DNA from: an uncultured Rhodospirillales bacterium
Lineage (GTDB): Bacteria; Pseudomonadota; Alphaproteobacteria; Acetobacterales; Acetobacteraceae
Direction: 5' to 3'
Assembly: GCA_903823665.1 (NCBI GenBank)
Contig: CAIJTR010000036.1
Coordinates: forward strand, 30,077-94,076
Length of the DNA stretch: 64,000 bases
Of the stretch, positions 27,270 through 36,673 are shown piece after piece. Numbering within the stretch: the first letter of the stretch is position 1; each line of letters begins with the position of its first letter. The notes beneath the pieces are model-generated. The model was not told the DNA's origin. It worked only from the letters and a program-made list of their open reading frames with translations, and ran no database searches. The position numbers and the translations under genes were made by a program.

Positions 27270-27995
27270 CTAACCCGCCGCCATCCCGCCCAGATACGCC
27301 GCGCGCACCTGTGGGTCGTTCCACAACTCGTCCGGCTTGCCCTGCACCAGCAGATTGCCGGTCTCCAGCACATAGCCACGATCCGCCACCGAAAGCGCCA
27401 TATGTGCGTTCTGCTCCACGAGCAGCACGGTGGTGCCGAGTTTGCGGATTTCGCCGATGACCTTGAACACCTGCTGCACGATCAGCGGGGCCAAACCAAG
27501 CGATGGCTCATCGAGCAGCAGCACGCGCGGATTGGCCATCAGCCCGCGCGCAATCGCCACCATCTGCAATTGCCCCCCCGACAATGTCCAGCCGAGCACG
27601 TCGGCCAGCCTGCGCAGATCGGGGAAGAGATCAAACTTCTGATCCACCTCGCGCTTGGTGTCAGCGCCGGAGATGCGACGGTTGGAGGCACCGAGGATCA
27701 CGTTTTCCCGCACCGTCAGACCGGGGAACACGCGCCGCCCCTCGGGAACATGCGAAACACCCAGCCGCGCAATAGCCTCGGTTGTCTGGCCGAGCAGCGA
27801 TTTGCCATCCAACGTGATGCTGCCGGCAACATGCGGCACAAGACCCGATATGGCGCGCAGCGTGGTGCTTTTGCCGGCACCGTTGGCACCCAGCAGAGCC
27901 ACAATCTCACCCTGATCCACCGAAAGGTCGAAGCCCTTCAGCACCTCGCCCGCACCGTAGCGCGCGCGCAGATCCTTGATCTCAAGCAGCTTCAT
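27270..27995 (-). CDS. livF: Liv-type ABC transporter ATP-binding protein LivF (system 1)
   Basis: Start chosen at ATG 27995 (MKLLEIKDLRARYGAGE); the extension to 28067 lies inside the preceding gene. The product is 241 residues. Walker A GANGAGKST, signature LSGGQ, Walker B VLLLDEPSLGLAPL. The IVQQVFKVIGEIRKLGTTVL and EQNAHMALSVADRGYVLETG stretches are LivF-like. It overlaps the stop of the LivM-LivG fusion gene by 14 bases. It energises uptake of branched-chain amino acids or a related ligand. Confidence 0.94.
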   Translation of the reverse strand: MKLLEIKDLRARYGAGEVLKGFDLSVDQGEIVALLGANGAGKSTTLRAISGLVPHVAGSITLDGKSLLGQTTEAIARLGVSHVPEGRRVFPGLTVRENVILGASNRRISGADTKREVDQKFDLFPDLRRLADVLGWTLSGGQLQMVAIARGLMANPRVLLLDEPSLGLAPLIVQQVFKVIGEIRKLGTTVLLVEQNAHMALSVADRGYVLETGNLLVQGKPDELWNDPQVRAAYLGGMAAG

Positions 27996-29745
27996 GGCGG
28001 GGCTCCCCAAGATAGGCTGCAACAACGTCCGGGTTGGCCAACACGGCCGATGGTGTCCCATCCGCAATGCGCCTGCCGAAATTCAGCACGGTGATATGAT
28101 CAGCCACCTGCTCCACAAGATTCATATCGTGGTCGATGATCAGAATTGTCAGGCCATGCCCGCCAAGCCGTTTCAACAGCTCACCCAACTCATGCTTCTC
28201 GGTGAGGTTGAGACCAGCGGCCGGCTCATCGAGCAACAACGTTTGCGGGCTGGAGGCAAGGGCGCGGGCAATTTCGACGTAACGCTGATGGCCGTAGGAC
28301 AACGCGCCAACCTGCCGATGCGCATCACCGCGCAGATCCACAAAATCCAGCGCCGCCAGAGCACGCTCCACCACCGCAGCGGGATTTTCGGCAATATCGT
28401 TGCCAGGGCGCTCGGCTCCCACCATCACGTTGTCTAACACCGTCATGCCGCGGAACACGCGAATGTTCTGGAACGTCCGGGCGAGGCCAGCGCGGTTGCG
28501 CTCATGCGGTTGTGCGTGGGTGATGTCCTGGCCAGTGAACGTCACCTTCCCAGCGGTCGGCCGATAGAGCCCGGTGACGACGTTGATGAATGTGCTTTTG
28601 CCGGACCCGTTCGGCCCGATCAGCGCATGCACGGTGCCACGGCGCACCGCGAGGTCCACGCCGTCCAGCGCCTTCACGCCGCCGAAATGCTTGGCCAGGC
28701 CTTCAACCTTGAGCACATAGTCGTTCGAGGCTGCGGCGCGTTCAGACAGCAATGGCAACGGCTCCACGCTGCCCTCAATCGGCTTGGCCCGACGAATAAC
28801 GCGGGACAGCATAAGCCCCCACAGCCCATCCGGCAGGAACACCATGATAAGAATCACGGCCGCGCCATAAACCGCGAGGTAGATCTGCTGCAGGAAGCGC
28901 AGCCATTCCGGCAAGATCACCAGCACCATCGTGCCGACGAGCGAGCCAAACGGGGACTGCACGCCGCCAAGCAGCGCCATTGTCAGCAGCACGATTGATT
29001 CCGAGAAGCTGAACTGATCTGGCGAGATGTATTGGAAGCCGCCGGCGAACAATGCGCCGCCAATACCACCCATCACCGCCGAAATCCCGAATGCGATCAC
29101 CTTGGTGGAAAACACGTTGATACCGCAGGTGCCCGCCGCGAGTTCGTTGTCGCGCACAGCCTGCATGGCGCGGCCCAAGCGGCCGGTCTTGAGCCGCCAA
29201 ATGGTCAGCGTGGAAAGCACCAGGAACACAAGGCACAGCGCCAGGAACGCGTGGCCGCTGGCGAAACTCACGCCCATCAGCGAGGGGCGCGGAATGCCGC
29301 GAATGCCGTCCGGGCCGTGCGTGAACGAGATCCAGTTGGTGAGGAACAACGTCAAAATCTGCTGGAAGCTGATCGTGACCATTGCGAGGTAATGCCCACC
29401 CAGCCTTAAACTACCGAGGCCGAGCAACAGCCCGGACAGACCCGCAGCCGCCACGCCCAACAGCATGGCTGGGAAGAAGCCAATGCCGAAATCGACCATG
29501 CCGATGCCGACACCATAGGCACCGATTCCAAAGAACGCCGCCTGCGCGATGGAGATCTGCCCGCAATACCCGAGCACCACCACCAGACCGCTGACTGCGA
29601 TGGCGTAGGTCGCCGCCTGCATCAGAATGTTGAGGTAATAGCCTTCGCCGGGAAGCAAAAAGGCGAGTGCGACGACAGCCACGCAGGCCACCGCCGCCTG
29701 CGGCAATCCGCGCGAGATGCGGGCCGAAGCCAGATTGACGCTCAT
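27982..29745 (-). CDS. Liv-type ABC permease-ATPase fusion LivM-LivG (system 1)
   Basis: 587 residues, a natural fusion. About 1-320 are the LivM permease with several membrane helices (VVVLGYCGQISIAQAAFFG, RLGGHYLAMVTISFQQ). A linker (about 320-345) leads to a LivG ATPase with Walker A GPNGSGKST, signature LSYGH, Walker [11 protein letters not shown] and the LivG-specific ARTFQNIRVF. It forms the membrane core with LivH. The second Liv system in this window has the same fusion, so the architecture is ancestral to both or typical of the lineage. Confidence 0.95.
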   Translation of the reverse strand: MSVNLASARISRGLPQAAVACVAVVALAFLLPGEGYYLNILMQAATYAIAVSGLVVVLGYCGQISIAQAAFFGIGAYGVGIGMVDFGIGFFPAMLLGVAAAGLSGLLLGLGSLRLGGHYLAMVTISFQQILTLFLTNWISFTHGPDGIRGIPRPSLMGVSFASGHAFLALCLVFLVLSTLTIWRLKTGRLGRAMQAVRDNELAAGTCGINVFSTKVIAFGISAVMGGIGGALFAGGFQYISPDQFSFSESIVLLTMALLGGVQSPFGSLVGTMVLVILPEWLRFLQQIYLAVYGAAVILIMVFLPDGLWGLMLSRVIRRAKPIEGSVEPLPLLSERAAASNDYVLKVEGLAKHFGGVKALDGVDLAVRRGTVHALIGPNGSGKSTFINVVTGLYRPTAGKVTFTGQDITHAQPHERNRAGLARTFQNIRVFRGMTVLDNVMVGAERPGNDIAENPAAVVERALAALDFVDLRGDAHRQVGALSYGHQRYVEIARALASSPQTLLLDEPAAGLNLTEKHELGELLKRLGGHGLTILIIDHDMNLVEQVADHITVLNFGRRIADGTPSAVLANPDVVAAYLGEPRHEAA

Positions 29746-30617
29746 GCTTTCTCCGAAATCTTTTCGCCGAACAATCCCTGTGGCCTGACCATCAGGAACA
29801 TCAGCAGCATGGCGAATGCGAAGGCATCCTTATAAGGCACCGAGATATAGGAAGCGCCCAGCGTCTCAGCCACGCCGAGCAGCAATCCGCCCAGAATGGC
29901 ACCGGGAATGGAGCCGTATCCGCCGATGATGTTGGCGGCAAACGCCTTCAGCGCGATCAGCCCGCCCATGCCCACCGAGACGAACAACACCGGGGCCACC
30001 AGCATGCCGGCCAATCCGCCGAGTGCCGCCGAGTAGCCGAACGTGATCAGGATCATGGCCACCACGGGAATGCCCAGCAGGCTCGCCATTTCTTTGTCTT
30101 GGCTCGTCGCCTGCAATTTCTTGCCGAGCAACGTTTTCTCGAAGATCAGATATTGGAGGATCACAAGGATCGTGCTGGCCACCAGGATCGACAGATACTG
30201 GCTGTCCATGAACACCGGGCCAACCTGAATGCCAGGACTGTCGAACAGGCCGGGCAGCACTTCCGGGCTAGGTCCATATAAAAACAGCACGATATTTTCG
30301 AGGAAGATCGAGGCACCGATGGTGCTGATGATCACCGGCAGGCCGCCACGATGACGCAGCGGCCAATAGGTGGCACCTGCGAACAGCACACCAAAGCCCG
30401 CCATCAACACCACCGACAGAAACATCGACAGGTAATAAGGCAGACCCAGAACGTTGAACCCCACAACGAGCAGATAGGCACCCACCATGGAGAACTGGCC
30501 TTGCGCGAAGTTCACCACGCTGGCGGCACGGATCAGCAAAACGAAGCCCAGGGCCACCAGCGCGTAGATCGCGCCGATGCCCAGGCCGGTGAACAACAGT
30601 TGGAGGAAAGTCGCCAT
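29742..30617 (-). CDS. livH: Liv-type ABC permease LivH (system 1)
   Basis: 291 residues with about eight hydrophobic segments. LVALGFVLLIRAASVVNFAQ and the cytoplasmic-loop region GLIALKAFAANIIGGYGSIP with PGAILGGLLLG are LivH features. It overlaps the fusion gene by four bases. It is the second membrane subunit of the transporter. Confidence 0.94.
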   Translation of the reverse strand: MATFLQLLFTGLGIGAIYALVALGFVLLIRAASVVNFAQGQFSMVGAYLLVVGFNVLGLPYYLSMFLSVVLMAGFGVLFAGATYWPLRHRGGLPVIISTIGASIFLENIVLFLYGPSPEVLPGLFDSPGIQVGPVFMDSQYLSILVASTILVILQYLIFEKTLLGKKLQATSQDKEMASLLGIPVVAMILITFGYSAALGGLAGMLVAPVLFVSVGMGGLIALKAFAANIIGGYGSIPGAILGGLLLGVAETLGASYISVPYKDAFAFAMLLMFLMVRPQGLFGEKISEKA

Positions 30618-30626
30618 CAGGTCAGA

Positions 30627-31760
30627 TCAGCTCTCGAATTCAACGCGCTTGTCGAAGACGATCTTGCCGTTCTCGTTCTTCACAACGTTGTAGCCGCGAA
30701 CACCATCGCCATTCGCGTCATAGCGATAGGTACCCTCGGTGCCTTTGTAGCCATTGATGCCACGCAGCGCCGTCTGGATCGCCACCGCGTCAGTGCTTTT
30801 AGCGGTGTTGATGGCAACGGCCAGCAGGTTCAGCGCGTCATAGACCCAGGTGCTCTGGTTGTCCGGGTTCACCTTGTAGCGACTGACGTATTCGGCGTTA
30901 TACGCCTTGGCTTCCGGGGAGGCATCCGGCGTGTAGTCGGCGATGCCGAAAGTGCCAAACAGCGAGCGACCGGCAAGATTCAGTGCTGTGGTGCTTATGA
31001 TCGACGGTGACCCAACCCAAGGTGCCGTTACGCCAAGCTGGCGAAGCTGGCGCGCGAAGATGCCGAGATCATTCTCGAAGGTGAAGTAGGATGCAATCAC
31101 GTCTGGCTCGGCCGACTTCACCGCGAGCACAACTGGAGTGAAATCAGCCTGCTGGTTGGTGTAGCCCTGCACCAGGACGGGCTTGAGGTTCATCTTTTCG
31201 AGAGTTGCCACGAGGGCGTTCATGCCGCCAGTGCCGAACGCGTCGGTGCTGTGGACGAGCGCCACCTTGGTTTTCTTCAATGTATTAACAGCGTAGTCAG
31301 CGATCACCCTGGCCGAGAAGCTGTCATTTGGGCGGCAGCGGAACAGCCACGGATTGCCCTGATGGGTGGTGGACGGATCGGTGCCGCCAAACATCACGGG
31401 CTTGCCCGCCTTCAGCGCGTCGGGGGCCATCGCGTTGACCTGCGTCGAGCGGACCGAGGAGGTGTAGGCCACGCAGTCGCCACGGCTGACAAGGCGGGAG
31501 AAGCCGAGCACGGCACCCGGGTTGGTGGTGGCGTCGTCTTCGATCACCCACTCCATTTTTTTGCCAAGCACGCCGCCTTTTGCGTTGATGGCATCGAGCG
31601 CCATCTTGGCCCCGTTCTGCATGAACTTGCCCGCTTCGGCGGCGGGACCAGTCAACGGCACGATGCCGCCAATCTTGATGGTGTCATCGGCGCGGGCGAA
31701 ACGAAGCGGGGTGGCGGCAGCGAGCGTTCCAAGCAAAGCGGTGCGGCGGCTGATGATCAT
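30627..31760 (-). CDS. Liv-type ABC substrate-binding protein (system 1), possible Tat signal
   Basis: 377 residues. The N-terminus MIISRRTALLGTLAAATP carries a twin arginine before a hydrophobic stretch, so Tat export is possible. The type-I periplasmic binding fold shows in IKIGGIVPLTGPAAEAGK, LDAINAKGGVLGKK and VALVHSTDAFGTGG. It delivers an amino-acid-like ligand to LivH/LivM. The gene heads the minus-strand operon livK-livH-livMG-livF. It faces the second system across a 162-base divergent gap. Confidence 0.93.
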   Translation of the reverse strand: MIISRRTALLGTLAAATPLRFARADDTIKIGGIVPLTGPAAEAGKFMQNGAKMALDAINAKGGVLGKKMEWVIEDDATTNPGAVLGFSRLVSRGDCVAYTSSVRSTQVNAMAPDALKAGKPVMFGGTDPSTTHQGNPWLFRCRPNDSFSARVIADYAVNTLKKTKVALVHSTDAFGTGGMNALVATLEKMNLKPVLVQGYTNQQADFTPVVLAVKSAEPDVIASYFTFENDLGIFARQLRQLGVTAPWVGSPSIISTTALNLAGRSLFGTFGIADYTPDASPEAKAYNAEYVSRYKVNPDNQSTWVYDALNLLAVAINTAKSTDAVAIQTALRGINGYKGTEGTYRYDANGDGVRGYNVVKNENGKIVFDKRVEFES

Positions 31761-31855
31761 GGTCGGTCTCCCCTATGCGACAGCGTCTTGGCGACGCCAA
31801 TTCTGCGAAACGCTACTGTCATGTCTGCTGCGGTTCGGCAAGCACCATGCCTGCG

Positions 31856-31884
31856 TTGACGCGCGGCAGACAGCCTCGTAGACC
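31856..31884 (+). promoter_or_regulatory. Possible promoter for Liv system 2
   Basis: TTGACG (31856-31861) and TAGACC (31879-31884) are 17 bases apart, about 40 bases upstream of the binding-protein start at 31923. It lies in the divergent gap (31761-31922) that must also hold the promoter of system 1. The match is moderate, judged by eye only. Confidence 0.35.
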
Positions 31885-31922
31885 GAAAACGACAAGCAAC
31901 AATGCAAATCCGGGGAAATTCC

Positions 31923-33077
31923 ATGCCGCTGAGCCGCATATTGGGCGTTCTGACCGTCTCCGCTTTGGCACTGACCGGGGCGGCCAACGCCGAGCCGATC
32001 CGCATTGGCCTCACGCTCTCCGCCACCGGCCCCGCCGCCTCACTCGGCATTCCGCAGCGCAATTCGGTGGCGCTGATGCCCAAGCAGATGAGCGGGCAAG
32101 ACGTCGAGTATATTGTTCTCGACGATGCCTCGGACGCCTCCAAGGCCGTGGCCAACGCCCGCAAGCTGATCGACGAGAACAAGGTGGACGTGCTGATCGG
32201 CTCCTCCACCACCCCGGCGGCGCTGGCGATGATCGATGTCGCCGCCGAGAAGCACGTGCCCATGATCGCACTCGCCGCCTCCGCCGCCATCATCACGCCG
32301 ATGGATGACCGCAAGCACTGGGCCTTCAAGTCCCCGCAGAATGACAGCCTGATGGCCGAGGCCATTGCCGCCCACATGGAAAAGGCAGGCGTGAAATCCG
32401 TGGCCTTCATCGGCTTCAATGACGCTTACGGCGATGGCTGGCTGGCGGAGTTCACGCCCGCCGCAGCCCGCCATCACGTGACCATCACGACCACCGAAAA
32501 ATACGCGCGCCCGGACACGTCGGTCACTGGCCAGGTGTTGAAGATGATCGCCTCAAAACCCGAAGCCGTGCTGGTCGCTGGTGCTGGTACCCCCGCCGCC
32601 CTGCCGCAGAAGACCCTGCGCGAGCGCGGCTTCACCGGCGTGATCTATCAAACCCATGGCGTTGCCAACAACGACTTCCTGCGTGTCGGCGGCAAGGACG
32701 TGGAAGGCACCATTCTCCCCTCCGGCCCGATCCTGGTGGCCGCCCAATTGCCGGACAGCAACCCGATCAAGGCCGTGGCACTCGACTACATCACCCGTTA
32801 CGACGCGGCGAACGGCGCAGGCTCGGTCAACAACTTTGGTGCCCATGCTTATGACGCCATGCTGATGATCCAGGGTGCCGTCCCCGCAGCGCTCGCCGCT
32901 GGCAAGCCGGGCACGCCGGAGTTTCGCGCCGGTCTGCGCGCTGGCCTTGAAGGGCTGCACAACGTCACTCTCGATCACGGTGTGACCACGATGTCGCCCA
33001 CCGATCATAACGGCTTCGACGAACGCGCTCGCGTCATGGTGACGGTGAAAGACGGCCATTGGGCGCTGTTGCCCTGA
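31923..33077 (+). CDS. Liv-type ABC substrate-binding protein (system 2)
   Basis: Start chosen at ATG 31923 (MPLSRILGVLTVSALALTGA), with GGGGAA upstream; the frame opens at 31902. The product is 384 residues with a Sec signal peptide ending near GAANAE. Peripla_BP_6-type features: IRIGLTLSATGPAASLGIPQ, VLIGSSTTPAALAMIDVA, AFIGFNDAYGDGWL. It differs clearly from the system-1 protein, so the two probably recognise different ligands. First gene of the plus-strand operon. Confidence 0.92.
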   Translation: MPLSRILGVLTVSALALTGAANAEPIRIGLTLSATGPAASLGIPQRNSVALMPKQMSGQDVEYIVLDDASDASKAVANARKLIDENKVDVLIGSSTTPAALAMIDVAAEKHVPMIALAASAAIITPMDDRKHWAFKSPQNDSLMAEAIAAHMEKAGVKSVAFIGFNDAYGDGWLAEFTPAAARHHVTITTTEKYARPDTSVTGQVLKMIASKPEAVLVAGAGTPAALPQKTLRERGFTGVIYQTHGVANNDFLRVGGKDVEGTILPSGPILVAAQLPDSNPIKAVALDYITRYDAANGAGSVNNFGAHAYDAMLMIQGAVPAALAAGKPGTPEFRAGLRAGLEGLHNVTLDHGVTTMSPTDHNGFDERARVMVTVKDGHWALLP

Positions 33078-33108
33078 TCCTATCCGTTCGCCACATCGCC
33101 TGATCTGA

Positions 33109-34134
33109 ATGGATCTCTCGATCCTTCTGATCCTTTTGCAAGACGGCATCGTCAACGGTGCCGTCTATGCATTGGTGGCATTGTGCCTTGTGCTGGTCTT
33201 TGCCGTCACCCGCATCATCCTGATCCCGCAGGGTGAGTTCGTCTCCTTCGCCGCACTTACCTACGCCGTGCTCGACACCGGAGTGGCACCCGCCAGCCTC
33301 TATTTGCTCTGCGGCCTTGGAGCGGCGGCGTTCCTTAGAAGCTGCTGGACCCGGCGAGGCTCCGAACTGCTCTGGCTGGCGCTGGAAACATTGATACTCC
33401 CCGCCATCGTCACGCTGATCACCATCTGGCTCGCCCCCCTGCATCTCGGCGTCGCGGTGCAGGCAATTCTGGCAATTGCGATCACCGCACCGCTCGCCCC
33501 CTACCTCTACCGCCTCGCCTATCAACCACTCGCTGAAGCCTCCGTCCTCGTCCTGCTCATCGCCTCGGTGGGGGCGCATCTGGCGCTGGGCGGCATCGGC
33601 CTGCTGGTGTTTGGACCGGAAGGCTCCCGTGGCCCTGCCTTCACCTCCGCCATATTCCATCTGGGCGATCAAACCATCAGCGGTCAGTCGCTCTGGATCG
33701 TAGCCCTCACCGCAGCCTCTCTCACCGGGCTCTACCTCTTCTTCGAATTCACCCTGCTCGGTGCCGCGCTGCGCGCCACCGCCGTCAACCGCCTCGGCGC
33801 GCGTCTCGTCGGCATCCGCACCAGTCAATCCGGCCTGATCGCCTTCACCCTCGCCGGACTGCTCGGTGCCCTCTCCGGCGTGCTGATCGCCCCGCTCACC
33901 ACAATCTATTATGACGGCGGGTTTCTCATTGGCTTGAAAGGCTTCGTCGCTGCCATCATCGGTGCCTTAGCCAGCACACCCATTGCGGTGGTGGCAGCCC
34001 TCGGCGTTGGCGTGGTCGAAAGCTTCAGCTCGTTCTGGGCCAGTGCATTTAAAGAAGTGATCGTCTTCACCCTCATCATCCCCGTCCTGCTCTGGCGCTC
34101 GCTGCGCCACCAAACGACGGAGGACGAGGAGTGA
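33109..34134 (+). CDS. livH: Liv-type ABC permease LivH (system 2)
   Basis: 341 residues, about 50 longer than system-1 LivH; the extra length lies in the first third (about 60-130, hydrophobic with basic residues). N-terminal [20 protein letters not shown], and [17 protein letters not shown] as the loop that contacts the ATPase. Membrane subunit of the second Liv transporter. Its stop overlaps the next start by four bases. Confidence 0.92.
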   Translation: MDLSILLILLQDGIVNGAVYALVALCLVLVFAVTRIILIPQGEFVSFAALTYAVLDTGVAPASLYLLCGLGAAAFLRSCWTRRGSELLWLALETLILPAIVTLITIWLAPLHLGVAVQAILAIAITAPLAPYLYRLAYQPLAEASVLVLLIASVGAHLALGGIGLLVFGPEGSRGPAFTSAIFHLGDQTISGQSLWIVALTAASLTGLYLFFEFTLLGAALRATAVNRLGARLVGIRTSQSGLIAFTLAGLLGALSGVLIAPLTTIYYDGGFLIGLKGFVAAIIGALASTPIAVVAALGVGVVESFSSFWASAFKEVIVFTLIIPVLLWRSLRHQTTEDEE

Positions 34135-35882
34135 TCCGCTTCTGGCCCGTCCTGGTGATCATCGCGGCGTTCGGCCTCCCCTGGCTCCCCGGCCTGCCGC
34201 TGTTCTGGGTCACGCTCGGCAACGAGATCGGCATTGCCGCCATTGTCGCCACCGGCCTCGTCATCCTCACCGGCATCGGCGGCATGACCAGCTTTGCCCA
34301 AGCCTCGTTCATGGGGTTCGGAGCCTACGCCACCGCCATTCTGAGCACCCGATACGGCGTCTCACCCTGGCTCGGCCTGCCAGCGGCACTGCTGGCATCC
34401 GGCATCGCCGCACTCGCGATTGGGGCGATCACTCTGCGCCTGCGTGCGCACTACCTTGCACTCGGAACGCTGGCGTGGAGTGTGAGCCTTTACTACTTGT
34501 TCGGCACACTCGATCTGGTCGGCCGCAACGACGGGATCTCCAGCATACCGCCGCTGCAACTGGCTGGAGTCAAGTTCGTTGACGTGCGGCAAAGCTTCAC
34601 GCTGATCGCATTGGCACTGCTGGCCTCGCTCTGGGCGTCGCGCAATCTGCTCGACAGCCGATGGGGCCGCGCCATCCGGGCCTTGCGCGGCGGCTCGGTG
34701 GCAGCCGCCAGCTTTGGCGTGAACATCGCCGCCGCGCGGATGCTGGCCTTCGTTTACGCAGCCGTGCTGGCAGGCCTCGCAGGCTGGCTGTTCGCCCATC
34801 TCCAGCGCGCGGTGAACCCCACCCCATTCGGCCTGAACGCCAGCATCGAATATCTGCTGATGACCGTGATCGGCGGCGCAGCACAACTCCCGGGAGCTTT
34901 GTTGGGTGCTGGCTTGGTCGTCATCGTCAACGACCGCCTGCAAGACTGGCTGCCGCTGCTGCTCGGCCATGCCGGGAATTTCGAGGTGATCGTTTTCGGT
35001 CTCCTGCTCGTTCTGGTGCTGCAGTTCGCCCCATCCGGATTATGGCCGCTGATTGCCCGCCGCACCGCCGCCACGCGCCACACCATCGGGACCATAGCCT
35101 TGCCAAAACGCGCCACTCCGGCACCCGGCCCGGCGTTGGAAGTGTCCGGACTGCGCAAACGCTTCGGCGGATTGGTCGCTGTTGCTGACCTCACGTTCAG
35201 CCTCAGTGCCCGGGAGATCATCGGCCTCATCGGCCCAAACGGTGCGGGCAAAAGCACCAGCTTCAACCTGCTCACCGGTGTGACAAAACCCGATGCAGGA
35301 ACCGTCCGGCTCGCCGGGCGCGATGTCACCGGCCTGTCCGCCCCCGCCATGGCCCGCCTCGGCGTCGCCCGCAGCTTTCAACACGTGAAGCTCGCAGCCA
35401 GCATGAGCGTGATTGAGAACGTGGTGCTCGGGGCCCATCTGCGCGGCAATGCCTCCCCCATCGCCGGCGTGTTCCGCCAGGACCGAGCAGAGGAGGCCGC
35501 ATTGTTCGGCGAAGCCATGCGCCAACTCGAACGCGTCGGTCTCGCGGAACTTGCCGACCGACCCGCCACCAGCCTCGCCCTCGGCCAGCAGCGCATCGTC
35601 GAAATCGCCCGCGCGCTGTGTCTCGACCCAAGCTTGCTCCTGCTCGACGAACCTGCCGCCGGATTGCGCCATGCCGAAAAGCAGGCCCTTGCCGAATTGC
35701 TGCGAAAGCTCGCGGCCGAGGGCATGGCTATCCTTCTCGTCGAGCACGACATGGAATTCGTGATGAACCTCGCCGCCCGGCTCGTTGTGATGGATTTCGG
35801 CACCCGCATCGCCGAAGGCCCACCTGCGGAAGTGCGGCGCAATCCCGCTGTTATCGAAGCCTATCTCGGTAGTGCCGCATGA
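34131..35882 (+). CDS. Liv-type ABC permease-ATPase fusion LivM-LivG (system 2)
   Basis: 583 residues from GTG 34131. The permease part (about 1-310) shows [20 protein letters not shown] and [15 protein letters not shown]. The ATPase part (about 335-583) has Walker [10 protein letters not shown], signature LALGQ, Walker [12 protein letters not shown], and ARSFQHVKL as the LivG marker. Same domain order as the system-1 fusion but diverged in sequence. Coupled to both neighbours by four-base overlaps. Confidence 0.95.
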   Translation: MIRFWPVLVIIAAFGLPWLPGLPLFWVTLGNEIGIAAIVATGLVILTGIGGMTSFAQASFMGFGAYATAILSTRYGVSPWLGLPAALLASGIAALAIGAITLRLRAHYLALGTLAWSVSLYYLFGTLDLVGRNDGISSIPPLQLAGVKFVDVRQSFTLIALALLASLWASRNLLDSRWGRAIRALRGGSVAAASFGVNIAAARMLAFVYAAVLAGLAGWLFAHLQRAVNPTPFGLNASIEYLLMTVIGGAAQLPGALLGAGLVVIVNDRLQDWLPLLLGHAGNFEVIVFGLLLVLVLQFAPSGLWPLIARRTAATRHTIGTIALPKRATPAPGPALEVSGLRKRFGGLVAVADLTFSLSAREIIGLIGPNGAGKSTSFNLLTGVTKPDAGTVRLAGRDVTGLSAPAMARLGVARSFQHVKLAASMSVIENVVLGAHLRGNASPIAGVFRQDRAEEAALFGEAMRQLERVGLAELADRPATSLALGQQRIVEIARALCLDPSLLLLDEPAAGLRHAEKQALAELLRKLAAEGMAILLVEHDMEFVMNLAARLVVMDFGTRIAEGPPAEVRRNPAVIEAYLGSAA

Positions 35883-36598
35883 GCCTGCTGGAGATCGACA
35901 ACCTCAGCATCGGCTACTCCGGCATCGAAGCCGTACGCTCTGTGTCGTTGCGTGTGGAAGCGGGTGAAATCGCCACCGTCATCGGCCCCAACGGTGCCGG
36001 CAAGACAACGCTGCTCGGTGCCATCATGGGCATCCTCCCCAGCACCGGCAGCATCCGCCTCAACGGCGAGAGCCTCACCGGCACCGACATCGAGCACCGC
36101 GTTGAACGCGGCATGTCGCTGGTGGCCGAAAGCCGCGAATTGTTCACCACGATGACGGTTGCCGAAAACCTCCGCCTTGGCGGCTTCCGCCTTCGCGCGC
36201 AAGGCCAAGCCGCCCTGCAACGCGGTATGGACGAAAATTACGCCCTGTTCCCCCGCCTCGCGGAACGGCGCACGCAGCTCGCTGGCACCTTGTCCGGTGG
36301 CGAACGGCAAATGCTCGCCATGGCCCGCGCGCTGATGGCCCGACCGCGCTTGCTGATGCTTGATGAGCCCAGTCTCGGCCTCGCCCCCCTCATCGTGCGC
36401 GACATTTTCCGCACAGTGGCCGCCCTGCGTGCATCTGGCGTCGCAATATTGTTGGTCGAACAAAACGCCCGCGCCGCACTCGCAATCTCAGACCATGCGG
36501 TGGTGCTCGAAATGGGCCGTATCACCCTCGCCGGAAAAAGTGCTGACCTCGCCGCCAATCCGCGCATTGTTGAAATGTATCTCGGCGCGGGACGATGA
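35879..36598 (+). CDS. livF: Liv-type ABC transporter ATP-binding protein LivF (system 2)
   Basis: 239 residues. Walker A GPNGAGKTT, signature LSGGE, Walker B LLMLDEPSLGLAPL, and LLVEQNARAALAISDHAVVL near the end. Starts inside the stop of the fusion gene. Last gene of the second Liv operon. Confidence 0.94.
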   Translation: MSLLEIDNLSIGYSGIEAVRSVSLRVEAGEIATVIGPNGAGKTTLLGAIMGILPSTGSIRLNGESLTGTDIEHRVERGMSLVAESRELFTTMTVAENLRLGGFRLRAQGQAALQRGMDENYALFPRLAERRTQLAGTLSGGERQMLAMARALMARPRLLMLDEPSLGLAPLIVRDIFRTVAALRASGVAILLVEQNARAALAISDHAVVLEMGRITLAGKSADLAANPRIVEMYLGAGR

Positions 36599-36673
36599 TT
36601 TTTTGACATAGGCACGGCCACGCCGCCGGGACTAGTCTGCCGCCGTCATGCTCGCTTTGGGGGAAATTTCAGT

